A DNA stretch of 64,000 nt from Novakomyces olei (lineage: Eukaryota; Ascomycota; Novakomycetes; Novakomycetales; Novakomycetaceae). Below the pieces are notes generated by a model that worked only from the letters and a program-made list of their open reading frames with translations, searched no databases and was not told where the DNA came from. A program made the position numbers and the translations under genes. The DNA lies in contig JADEYG010000004.1 in assembly GCA_016906335.1 (NCBI GenBank), forward strand, positions 905,001 through 969,000. The letters run 5' to 3'. Shown here in pieces: positions 44,086-54,197 of the stretch; the stretch's first letter is position 1; the number at the start of each line of letters is the position of its first letter.

Positions 44086-44553
44086 CCAAGAGCAGTTTGC
44101 AATATATACATAAAAATTGAATCGATAGAGACATGTTTAAACCCCAAAACGTAAAACACTTTGAGGCCTTTAAGCACAGGTAAACGTGCCTTTTGTCGCG
44201 TGGAAATTGCTGAAATGTAGTCGATACCATTTTGATTGATGCCCGTACAAAGACACACAGTGTGATGAAAAGATAGACTGCACAGCGTAAATTCTCATGT
44301 AACAGATTGACCCTAACCCTGATAGTTCAAAATACAACATTGCTCTAGTACTTTGAGCGTGCAACGGAGGAAATATCAAGAAATAACCCTTATTATCCAG
44401 CAATGTACGACGCCCTTTTAAAGATCTGTTTACCCACAAACGTGGAAGGTCTGTCATTCGAAGTAATGTATTAAACTTGATGCTACAAAATCAACTTTTC
44501 ACGAGATGAAAAGAAAGGAACTAATAAATAAACTGAGATCAAATATACACAAA
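44086..44553. other. Convergent spacer ADE2 / VTC4
   Basis: Holds ACCCTAACCCT at 44310-44320. No gene. Confidence 0.6.
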
Positions 44554-46939
44554 TCAGCTCTGCGCAGTGGCTCGCAAGGCGATATTAATGACAAAAGCAC
44601 TCGTCAAAATGGCGGCCACCGCGGTAGGCCCAAACCGGTCGTCGTAATTAACAGCACGGTGATCAGCAATAGCCTGTGCGCGCCATATGTAAACGAGTAA
44701 AGCGTAGCACAGAGTGAGAGCAGCGACAAGGGAGAACGAGGCTGCTGCATAAAATGCCACAGAATCCAGACCGAAATTTAGCATTGCAGTGGAGATTGAC
44801 CCCGCCAATATGGCAAAGTCGAGGTACTGTAGAAACGTCCGCTCCAGTGCAAAATACGTCTTTGGCTCTACTCGCACAGGGACGGCAATAAGACGGCCCG
44901 GTGGCGCATGAAATTTCGTTTCAAACACGGTTCCAGGTACGACCCGTGTCTCTACTGGCTCGTACCTTGGATGAGTCAGTGTATGCCGGACGGAAGCCAG
45001 CCAATCCTTTAACTTTGCCGCCAAGGGCTTGCTCGTCTCCTGCTCCTCACCGCCTTCGTCCTCGTCTTGTTCGTTAATAGAGGCACGGGATCTCGTTGCA
45101 GCAGAACGAGAGCTGTGCGCAAGTCCGCCGAGTCGGGCAGACAAGGGCTTTGAACGAACAGAGCTAGAATTGCCTCCGACTCTTTCCTCATCGTCCAAAA
45201 CATTACTATCACTGACGGAGGAGACTATATCGCTGGTAGCGGCAGAGGTAGCCGATCTTGAAAAGGGATTCTGGTGTTGACGACTGCTTTCCAGCAGTCC
45301 ATTAGCAGGTTTGCGTATATCAACGTCCATTTGTGGCCACCAAAAAGGAAGCAATTTGACGTTACGAGGTAACAAGGCAGAAACGCCATGAATGAACTTT
45401 GAAAACTTGGGGACTGCCTCTACAAGGTGCGACTGAGTCAGTCTGCGGATCCACAATGGTGCTTCCTGGCCAAGTTGTGTCTGCAGTTTCACCTCCAAAA
45501 CTGCGTGTGGGAAAAGCTCTACATCTCTCTCATCAATCTGAGAAAATGGGTAATCAATACCGATATCGGTACGGCGCCAATTGCCGTGTGTACGATCAAC
45601 ACCATCGAAATCATCCTCCCTCACCATCGCGAGTTCTGTATCCAGAGAGATACGGACACGGGCATCCCCGGGCAGCTGGAAGGCAGTACGATTGTAGAAG
45701 GAACGGGCAACTGGCTTCAATCGCCGTTTCAAAACAGACTGCTGAATATCCGTGGCCAATTGCTGCAAGTCATCGATCTCTTTGACGCTTTTTTTGCCCT
45801 CTTTACGCATCTTTTCAAACACTTGGCTAGGCTTGTACGTGCCGGCAAGGTACGCATTCACGTATTTTTCCTTGATAGGGAACCGGGCCTTGACCGATTT
45901 TTGGCCCGTCCAGTCTTCTCGATGAGTTTTCCGCTCGACAAATATCGTTGTATTGTCCATGCCTCCATACCATCGCAGCCGGATGGCTTCAGCTCCCTCG
46001 GACTTTTCCAAACGGCCACGGTAGAGCTCGAGTTCCCGGTTATCAAAGTATATAGAGGAAATAGCCGAGTCCTCTTTGGAAAACTCTTTGTTGGGGCTGA
46101 AAACAAGGACAGGGAGGTGCTTGAGAATGAGCAGTTTGAGTTCCGTTACATTGTCCGAGTGCACCCAGTACTGGCTGTGAGTAAGGCATACAGAGATAGA
46201 TACATGGACAATAAAATAAAATAAATTAAATTAAATTAAATTAAATAAAACAAAATAAAATAAACTTTCTTTTTGTATCCATTGAACGCCTACCTTTGTG
46301 GTTTGCCGAACAAAATTCTGCTGAGTTCCACCGGCGGCACTATCGCCTCCGGCAGCATTCCCGCGATTACGCACAGTATCATAAAGCTTTGATAATTGAA
46401 CAATATACGCATCATAATTGCCCTTAAAAAACGGTTTAGCGTTCAATCGAGCCCGGAAAATCGGGCGCAAGTACCACCCCGTATGTTTCTAAACGTTAGC
46501 AATCGTATATAAAATAAATATAAAAGCCTCCTACGTCATGTTTCTTGATAATCTTGTGGAACGCGGTATAGTTGAGAGCGGAAAATTTTTGCAAGTCATG
46601 AACGTCGGCGATAATGTCGGACAAGACTTCCTCCAATGCATCAAAATCGTCATTAATTTCGTCTACGTCCGCGTGTGGATCGCTCTTTGACAAGAGAACA
46701 TGATCAACCTCTGTCTGGCAATCGCGAATACGCCTCGATATTTCGTTTGCCTTGACCATTTGAAAATTGTAGACTTTGTCGAGCTCCCGTTCCAGCAGAC
46801 TAACGAACCGGGACTCATCGTCCTCTGACCACGTTTTGCCGTCGCTGGTTTTCAACGCCGCTTTTAAAGCGTCATAGTCCATATACTGGTACCGGAACTC
46901 CCGCACCAGCGTATCCCGTAGCTGTTCACCAAACTTCAT
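44554..46939 (-). CDS. VTC4: Vacuolar transporter chaperone, polyphosphate polymerase
   Basis: Three exons (46939-46535, 46488-46294, 46170-44554), 738 residues. An SPX domain (1-150: MKFGEQLRD, YMDYDALK, KIIKKHDKHTGWYLRP) senses inositol pyrophosphates. The tunnel polymerase domain follows (about 195-490), then an acidic/Ser-rich linker, then DUF202 with three membrane helices (from PKTYFALERTFLQYLDF). The catalytic residues in IRLRWYGG and FVERKTH fall at 264, 266 and 281, the same numbers as R264, R266 and K281 in yeast Vtc4 as I recall them. So this is the active VTC4-type subunit rather than a VTC2/3 regulatory one. It makes polyphosphate from ATP and passes it into the vacuole. Introns are 46 and 123 nt. 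Confidence 0.96.
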
Positions 46940-47644
46940 GGCGGCGCACGATGTTTGCTATTGTCTGAATAACGGGAAAATTGCAGCAACGCCAAATTTC
47001 ATGCGCTCACGGGGATTTGCAGGCCCACGTGGACGTCCATGTCCTTTATTACTTGGGCTGGTGCGATGTATAATAATTGTACTATATTGCTATGAATTGT
47101 CTGCAGCGTATAATTTTAACGCTTCATACATTCAATATCTATAATATGTCGTGCCAATGGGAGAGCAAGTAAGCAGACTTGCCTATAATAAATAATAAAT
47201 AATAAATAATAAATAATAAATAATAAATAATAAATAATAAATAATAAATAATAAATAATAAATAATAAATAATAAATAATAAATAATAAATAATAAATAA
47301 TAAATAATAAATAATAAATAATAAATAATAAATAATAAATAATAAATAATAAATAATAAATAATAAATAATAAATAATAAATAATAAATAATAAATAATA
47401 AATAATAAATAATAAATAATAAATAATAAATAATAAATAAATAAAATAGTTCGAATAAAAGTCTATAGCGATTATAATGGCTTTCCTGTTCGATTAGATG
47501 CGAAAAGGGCATCAATCGGCTCAAGCTTGCAATAGGCAATGTTTTACACTGGCTGCTATTTGGTAAAAAATACATGATTTAGTTACAGGTATCCTGATGA
47601 GGGCCAATTCGTTTGTAAATGTGTTTTAATGCTCTGTTCTATGC
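46940..47644. other. Spacer VTC4 / LSM12
   Basis: 705 bp, more than a third a heptamer microsatellite. No gene. Confidence 0.6.
47186..47446. repeat. TAAATAA heptanucleotide microsatellite
   Basis: About 37 units, the reverse complement of the 7-bp unit at 37.3 kb. Nearly uninterrupted. Confidence 0.95.
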
Positions 47645-48346
47645 TCATCCACCCTTGCGCTCCTGGGCAGGCAGGTATGCCCCCATCTGCAAATGTTAGC
47701 TCCGTATAATGCAACTCTTACAATTCGTTTTACGCGTGACGAAGCAGCAGGATCCTTTGGATCGCCTTGTACGGCACTCAGCGTATAAGGCGGGTCAATT
47801 CGAACCGCATCAAGTACGATAATACTCTCGTTATACCAGCGGCAGGGAAGTCTAAAGTAAGTCTCGTATACTCCACAAATATGTAACCAAAACGCCTTAC
47901 GTTCGTGCAAGATGATCAAACAAAGACTGTGCTTCTTCCGTGACATTTACTCCTCGTCTTGCAGCGGCAGCAGCTGCAGCAGCTCTTGCTGCTCTTTCAC
48001 GTGCCGCCACAGTCTCGAGTGAAACCTCCTTTGTTCCTGCGTCAGCTAGCAACTTTTCCACTGTGTCTCCAGAGGGCCCATCGCCCAATTGTGCTGTGGC
48101 TGCTGCTAAAGCCGGGCCTTCAAGGACTACAAAGTCCCGAATATTGACAATACGAATTATCTCAAAGTCGCGAAGTGTCGGCTGCCGACTAGAGCGCCAG
48201 GCATCACCACTGGCCATATAAAGAGCGACTGTATTTGACTGCGCATCTACCGCATACACCCTTCCAACATATTCCTCGTCGGATTTAGTGTGTATTCGTA
48301 ATGGCACTGATATTAGCCATTGCAACGACGTCGCTCCCTGGTCCAT
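47645..48346 (-). CDS. LSM12: LSM12-like protein (Lsm plus anticodon-binding-like domain)
   Basis: Three exons (48346-47901, 47851-47722, 47686-47645), 205 residues. The N-terminal Lsm-like fold is seen in YVGRVYAVDAQSNTVALYM and RDFEIIRIVNIRD. The second half matches the LSM12 AD domain: GVNVTEEAQSLFDHLART|LPCRWYNESIIVLDAVRIDPPY and then SRVKRI|MGAYLPAQ. In yeast the protein joins the Pbp1-Pbp4 ribosome-associated complex. Introns are 49 and 35 nt; the second (GTAAGA...GCTAACATTTGCAG) is one of the shortest here, and splicing it shortens the product to a family-like end. Confidence 0.87.
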
Positions 48347-48705
48347 GAGTTTGTCTAGTGTGCATTTACATATAGGGGCTCATACTATATATCAGACTCT
48401 TATTTTGCGTGCGATTTAGTGTACTTTTTAAGGACAACGATTTATTACTATGGCCCCTGCTATATACGGGAAAAACTAGTATGATTAATTTACTAAGAAT
48501 ACCAATCTCTACATATGTCGAGTACCCGAAAATACGCATAAATATAGATTATAATTGCTCTATTATTATAATTATTATAATTATTATTGTTCAAATTATA
48601 GTTATAATAAATAAATAATTATTTATTCATAGCACAATGCTTCGAGTCTGGATTCCGATTAATTGGTCATACACATGATGAATCGGCCTTTGGCGCGGGA
48701 GAGCA
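48347..48705. promoter_or_regulatory. Divergent promoter LSM12 / POL4
   Basis: 359 bp with an ATT/TAT-rich part (48555-48620). Two ATGs (48675, 48678) precede and are out of frame with the POL4 start. Confidence 0.55.
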
Positions 48706-50502
48706 ATGGCGCCATCAATAGTGTACGTGATGAAAGCCAAACTCTCCGACTCTCAGTACAATGAGGTGTGCTCTGCTATAGAAACGCGGCAATGGCGCAA
48801 AACAGATAATATACAAGATGCGACAGTGCTTGTAACGGCACTAAGGCACAGAAAGCGTATCGAACGAGAGATTGCTCTGCTGAGACTCAGGGTAAAGCCT
48901 GAAAACCCGGGAGAACGCAGTCTTAAAGTTGTTTCAATAGACCAGCTGCTCCATGCTGGCACAGAGGAGCAGGCGCTCTTTAAGATAGCAGTGGAAGCAG
49001 TGCCACGGGAAAAGCCTACACCGCACGAAGCGAAACAAGAGTCCAGCGGCGCTCAGAAACGCAAAAGCACGGATATTACGCATAGCTCTCCTACCAACAC
49101 AGACTCTAAACCTGCAGCCGAATCGGCGACACCAGCCAAGCCCAAACTGTCAGCCAATGCAGCTCAAACAAGTACTGGAATAAACCCTAACCCTAACCAA
49201 GCTACCCTGGTAAACCCTAGCATCGAACCGGTAGCGGATCCAGAACCTCTTCCAGCCAGCGTCAGCCCCAGTTTGCAAAATTTGTCGTCGCCACACTCTG
49301 CAATTTCCGATGAAAATGGTGAGCCTTTGCGGAAACGGCCAGTCTTGGACGAGGACCAATTCTTTCAAAATTTCAAGCCTTTGGCTTGCCAGCGTCGGCA
49401 TCCAGAGACTTGTGCAAACGAAGATTTTGCCCACATTCTAAGAGACATGAGGCATATCCGCATTCTGCAAGAAGACGAGCATGGAGAACGTGCTTATTCA
49501 ACAGCACTAGCAAGTGTGAGATCAGTTCCCTTCCGTATCACATCTGCACGGCAAATTGAAAGACTAGAAGGCTGTGGCCGCAAGATCAGTGCTCTCTGGT
49601 CCATCTGGCATTCGGCGGGCAGGGTCCCCGAGCTGGAAAATGCCTGGGCTGATCCAGTAGTGGAGAGAAAACATTTGTTTTGGAACGTTTGGGGAGTCGG
49701 TCCAGTGCAAGCGAGACGGTGGGTTGAGGAATACCATTGGAAAACATTGCAAGATGCATTAGAGCATTGGGACCAGCTAACGAGGCAACAGCAATGTGGA
49801 TTAAAATATTATTATCATTATCAGGATCTAATGGACCGTGATGAAGTGTGGCAGATCGCAGAGTTGGTGGTAGAGCAAGCAAATAATGTAGTAAAGGCAA
49901 AACTGGCTGGCCAGAGAATAGCGGGCAAAAAGGGTGGTGGTAAGGAAGAGGACTCAAGTTTGGAGCAGGTGACATTTTGCGTCGTAGGCGGAACGCGCCG
50001 GGGCAAAACGGCGTCGGCTGATTGTGATGTTCTTTTGACCCACAGCCGTTTGTTTACGCGTGAAGATATGCTGATGCCGCTGCTACGGCAATTAGAAGAC
50101 GCGGGTTTGGTCAATTTAACTCTTGGTGTAGTGGCAAAATCCAACCGTGATCCGCTGACACAGAGGCAGCCAGTGCTTACAGCTATGGTGGACTTTATGT
50201 CGCCTAAGCATCGCGGCTTTCATAGACGAGTAGACATTATTATTGCTCCCCCAGCTTTTGCAGCCACTGCTCTTGTCGCATGGACGGGGGCAGTGACTTT
50301 TGAACGGGATTTGCGACGTTACACACAAAGGAGCCTTGACTATCGCTTTGATAGCTGTGGTGTTTTAGATATGAGGACAAATAAGCTCATCTCTGCCGAT
50401 GTTACTTGGCACCCAGGTGAAAGTATTGAGGCCGCTGAGCGCAGAGTCTTTACGGTGCTGAAATTGGAGTATATCGAGCCGACGGAAAGGTGTACCGGCT
50501 AA
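48706..50502 (+). CDS. POL4: DNA polymerase IV (family X, BRCT-containing)
   Basis: Intronless, 598 residues. The N-terminus (1-95) is a divergent BRCT-like domain (IVYVMKAKLSDSQY...LKVVSIDQLLHAG). A low-complexity linker (100-215) is followed by the 8-kDa domain, a helix-hairpin motif (VWGVGPVQARRW) and the polymerase palm. The palm has CVVGGTRRGKTASADCDVLL with the two metal-binding Asp, and the third in RRVDIIIAP. It should fill gaps in non-homologous end joining. The linker contains short in-frame CCCTAA telomere-like repeats. The start ATG is preceded by out-of-frame ATGs, which could lower translation if transcribed. Confidence 0.93.
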   Translation: MAPSIVYVMKAKLSDSQYNEVCSAIETRQWRKTDNIQDATVLVTALRHRKRIEREIALLRLRVKPENPGERSLKVVSIDQLLHAGTEEQALFKIAVEAVPREKPTPHEAKQESSGAQKRKSTDITHSSPTNTDSKPAAESATPAKPKLSANAAQTSTGINPNPNQATLVNPSIEPVADPEPLPASVSPSLQNLSSPHSAISDENGEPLRKRPVLDEDQFFQNFKPLACQRRHPETCANEDFAHILRDMRHIRILQEDEHGERAYSTALASVRSVPFRITSARQIERLEGCGRKISALWSIWHSAGRVPELENAWADPVVERKHLFWNVWGVGPVQARRWVEEYHWKTLQDALEHWDQLTRQQQCGLKYYYHYQDLMDRDEVWQIAELVVEQANNVVKAKLAGQRIAGKKGGGKEEDSSLEQVTFCVVGGTRRGKTASADCDVLLTHSRLFTREDMLMPLLRQLEDAGLVNLTLGVVAKSNRDPLTQRQPVLTAMVDFMSPKHRGFHRRVDIIIAPPAFAATALVAWTGAVTFERDLRRYTQRSLDYRFDSCGVLDMRTNKLISADVTWHPGESIEAAERRVFTVLKLEYIEPTERCTG

Positions 50503-50701
50503 TACAGATTTGAGTGTTGAGCAAGCACAGTCTTGTACATAGATTATCGATTTCGTTTAATCATCTTTGCTCTAATGCTGCTGTCCTGTCTACTGCTCAC
50601 CGGCTCCTTGTAGCTTTTAATCTTTCACTTTTTCTCTATTCTGTTGTACCCTCACTGCTTTCCAGTATCGGCTCCATCGCCTGATCGCTTGCTGTAGTCG
50701 G

Positions 50702-51705
50702 CTAGGGTAAAGCCGCTAGTTCCTTGGCCAAGCATAAAAAATTGCTCTGGACGAGATCTGGAATGCAATTAGTCGCAGGCGTTTAGAATGATAAAATTAC
50801 CAGGCTGGCCAAAAATGGTGTGACACTCTTCGCACTCTGCATAATCCAAGTATGCGGTTTTGAACCTGAATATTAGAGGCCAATGACCAAAGCACATAAA
50901 ACAAAACAAATGAAAAGTATCGAAAAACAAAAACAATAAACATTAAATTTCAACTTGAATGCACGAGGCAAAATTCGAGTTTCAAATCAATTCAATGGCA
51001 AACTCAAGGTAAAAACGAATGCATAAAGACGCAGTAAACATATAAATTTATATTTACGGTCCACTTCAAATGAGCTAAATCGTTGATAGGACATTACCCA
51101 TTTCGTTTTGCTGAGACCAGGTCCCACTGATGTGCAGCCACGAACCAAGGATCGCCCTTTTCCGCGACACCACTATACTCTGACAGGGCACGAACGGCCT
51201 TTAGCCCCGCTTCATATACACGCTTGTCCGGTTTAGCGGCTCTTAATGTGTCTGTAGAAACAATCTCATCGTCCATCATTGCAATACCAGCGGAAGCAAA
51301 GAAATTCTTTGTTGTTTGTACGCCTCCATTAGTCACAGCCACGACTCGATGGCCGTGTTGCCGCAGCAACTCGATCCCCGGCCGTAAGCCTTCTACTGGC
51401 TGTAAACGCGTAAACGCGGCAGATATTTGGTTCAAGCAATGGTCTGAAATGCCTTCGAGAGGGACGCATAGCATACGCAGAGCGCGTCGCAGCGTATACC
51501 GAAGCACTTGCGAGATCGGTCGGTATTCGCCGGCCATAGAAACATAAGAGAAATCTCGTTGCGCTGCACTGAACCAAAAGAGCACAAGAGCACGTGGCGA
51601 AATGCCTTGCACTTCAAGCTGCTGTCCAATGACATCATCGACCGCAGCAACGACCGGATCGAGGGTAAAACACGTCTCCAGCACGTCCAAGCAGATCTCA
51701 ACCAT
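50702..51705 (-). CDS. Type II haloacid dehalogenase-like hydrolase
   Basis: Three exons (51705-51098, 50865-50801, 50757-50702), 242 residues. HAD motifs: LDVLETCFTL (nucleophile Asp 7 in an atypical DVLET instead of DVFGT), VAVTNGG, AKPDKRVYEAGL (Lys) and FVAAHQWDLVSAKRNG|FKTAYLDYA. The last, an acidic and glycine-rich loop followed by T-A-Y, is typical of type II dehalogenases. The C-terminus GQPDLVQSNFLCLAKELA also fits. The introns are 232 and 43 nt. The two small exons are recognisable only by motif continuity. Substrate unknown; fungal members are usually of uncertain physiological role. Confidence 0.88.
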
Positions 51706-52122
51706 GTTGCTTGTGTATAAGCGCAGTCCTTAGAAAACTGCTGCCTATCTTTGACTCAATCGATAACTGCAAATGAGACTAGACAATAAACAACCGAAAC
51801 AGAAATCGAAACAGAAATAGAAATAAACTCGACGCTAAACAAACTGAATCGCCAAGTGCAATTGCCGTTGCAATTGCCGTTGCGAATGCCGTTGCGATTG
51901 CCGTCCACCTGTTTGTCGCAGTATGAGCTAATCATACGTCATAGTTTATGTCAAAGTGATATAAGCAGGAAAAATACGTATACCCTTCTGGGGTAGCAAA
52001 TATACGAGTCCCTATAATGTGGGGAAATACTATAATAATTACGAAATATACGATGCCGTATATTATAATATACGGACTAAAGCACTAGTCTCCAGAGATG
52101 ATAATAAAACCAAGAAAAATCA
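51706..52122. other. Spacer between two minus-strand genes
   Basis: Has a small tandem of GCAATTGCCGTT words (51855-51905). Nothing coding. Confidence 0.55.
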
Positions 52123-53490
52123 TTACAGTTTAGACTGAGGTCTAACGTCTGCCGCTGCCGCTGCTAAACACTTTTCCGCGTCCATAGTCATACTGCTTAT
52201 GATTTCGGCGGCAGTAGGAACATCGTTTATCGCACCAGCAACGGAACCCATAAGCCACGGACGAAGCTCCGCTTCATCAAGGTCAGGGTTCTCGTCAATA
52301 TCATGCTGGAACGGGAGTACTCCTTAAAAGTAAGACGATGCCTTTCAGCTAAATAGAATAAAATTAACAAAAAGATGTAGATACCTTGTGAAGTAAGCTT
52401 TGCAATTTCATCGCGTCTTTTTGTTTCCCAGTTCTCAATGTAAGCCGTTTTGCGTACATTGAGCGGCCTTCCAGTATATATAAGCGTCTTTATTACTCCG
52501 TCAGACGGAGCAGACAGAACGGCTTCGACATGAGCCCGTGGTGCACCGGATTCGCGACAGGCAACGAACCGTGTTCCCACCCAAACTGCCTCTGCACCCA
52601 TAGCCAGAGCGGCGGCGAGAGAGCGGCCGTTGTATATACCACCAGCAGCGACTACTTTTACTGGCATTTTCGTGACAGACGACTGGCAGCCGCTGGCCTG
52701 CACCGCGTCAATGACTTGAGGCAGCAACACTGACGTGGGCACGTGACCAGTATGGCCACCGCCCTCGCCGCCTTGAGCGCATATGAAATCGACTCCAGCT
52801 TTAAGAGCTTTGTCCACGTGACGGACATGCCCAATCATATTCATGACAGGGATTCCGGCAGCATGGAGCTTTTCGACAATCTGACTTTTAGAAAAGAAAA
52901 TAACGATAACATTGATTTGAAGGCAAAAGACTGAAAGAACAAAACAGTGAAAAAGAATTATCAGCATTAAAAAGATAGTTGGACCGTTGCCACAACAGAG
53001 CAGATAGAAGAGCAGATAAAAGAGCAGACAATAACAACTAAAAGTCTTTGGCAGAGCAAACCCCGCTAGTCTAGGCTTACATGAACGGGTGGCACGCCCA
53101 CAGCAGAAATGAAAAGGCTGGCTCCCTTTTCGATAACGATATCGACCAGTTCGTCCAATTTCCCTTTTGTATAGTCATAATTGGTTTTGCGTGCAGAGCC
53201 GCCGACTTGTGGGATCAAAAGGTCCACGCCAAACTTACGACCGGGCTCTAGCAGCGACTTGAGCTCGTCGATCTTCTCGCTCAGCATCTCGGGCGTGTAA
53301 AACACTCCGCCCCAACAGCCGAGGCCGCCTTGCTCGTTAGTTTGGAATTATAAGATAAACTCTGCTTTGCAAAGGTACCAGCGTTACTGACAGCCGCAGC
53401 CAGTCGTGGATTGGCCACCACATTCATGCCGGCAAGCATAATGGGCGTTTGAAGGCCAAAGTAGCGTGAAGTCGGAGTCTCTAGCGGCAT
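52123..53490 (-). CDS. Nitronate monooxygenase (2-nitropropane dioxygenase) family
   Basis: Four exons (53490-53379, 53328-53081, 52880-52385, 52322-52123), 351 residues. The FMN-barrel motifs are PIMLAGMNVVANPRLAAAVS, NAG|GLGCWGG, PPVH|IVEKLHAAGIPVMN, then DFICAQGGEGGGHTGHVPTS (the phosphate-binding and catalytic loop) and VVAAGGIYNGRSLAAALAMG. A final exon gives LPFQHDIDEN and a long Ala-rich end. NMOs oxidise alkyl nitronates, with propionate-3-nitronate as natural toxin substrate. Introns are 50, 200 and 62 nt. The acceptor of exon 3 (AAGTCAG|ATTGTC) is chosen over an AAG four bases earlier because it keeps frame. Confidence 0.93.
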
Positions 53491-54197
53491 TTTGACGCGG
53501 GGTAGTGTGGGGAAGTGCCTGTTATATTATATATTCCGACTTGCCAATGTTATATACAAAACGTATATTTGCACGTGACAGCGTTATGTGTTGTATATAA
53601 AGTTTGCTGCTGCTCAATATATGTATTTATATTTATTTCTATTTATACATATATTCATCTCTCCTTATGTTTTGCTCAAGTAGCAGATGAGCCAATCATG
53701 TTAGTACTAAGGCTCGTAGCTTTGCTCGTTTAATGCAGATAATAATTGGGGTTAGGGTTAGGTTCAGGTTAGTTTGGGGGTTGAGTTTACAATTATAAAA
53801 TTTATTAGATTGAATCACTTGGCGCACAATCAACGTACTAATAATACTCAAAATTATTCGATCGTTGCTACGCTTAACGCACGCGTAAAGATAGGCACAC
53901 ATACCACAATGCAGTAATATAATGTGAGCGTAATACAGAACATGGTAATAAAGTAAACGTAACAGTAGATGTAATTAATAAATATAAATATAAATATAAA
54001 TATAAATATAAATATAAATATAAATATAAATATAATAGCACAGGCAATTGCCCCTAGTTTTACGTCTTTAAACTGTCCTGCTTACGCTCGGTTGTGCGCG
54101 TGCAACTGGGCGTCATCGGCTCGAACGCAATTGCAGTCACTGCAGACTGTTTACCGTCTTTTGTTCCATTTCGTTCACGTGCTTTTCTTACAAAATT
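53491..54197. promoter_or_regulatory. Divergent promoter NMO / DNM1
   Basis: Contains GGGGTTAGGGTTAGG (telomere-like, 53748-53762), a TATAAA hexamer array, and TATATA runs at 53520-53660. No gene. Confidence 0.6.
53980..54034. repeat. TATAAA hexanucleotide microsatellite
   Basis: About nine units, ending about 160 bp before the DNM1 start. Confidence 0.93.

Noticed and set aside
47183-47575. Long frames with repeated IYYLLF over the 47-kb and 37-kb repeats
   Set aside because: Translations of heptamer microsatellites; hydrophobic look is produced by TTA/TAT codons only.
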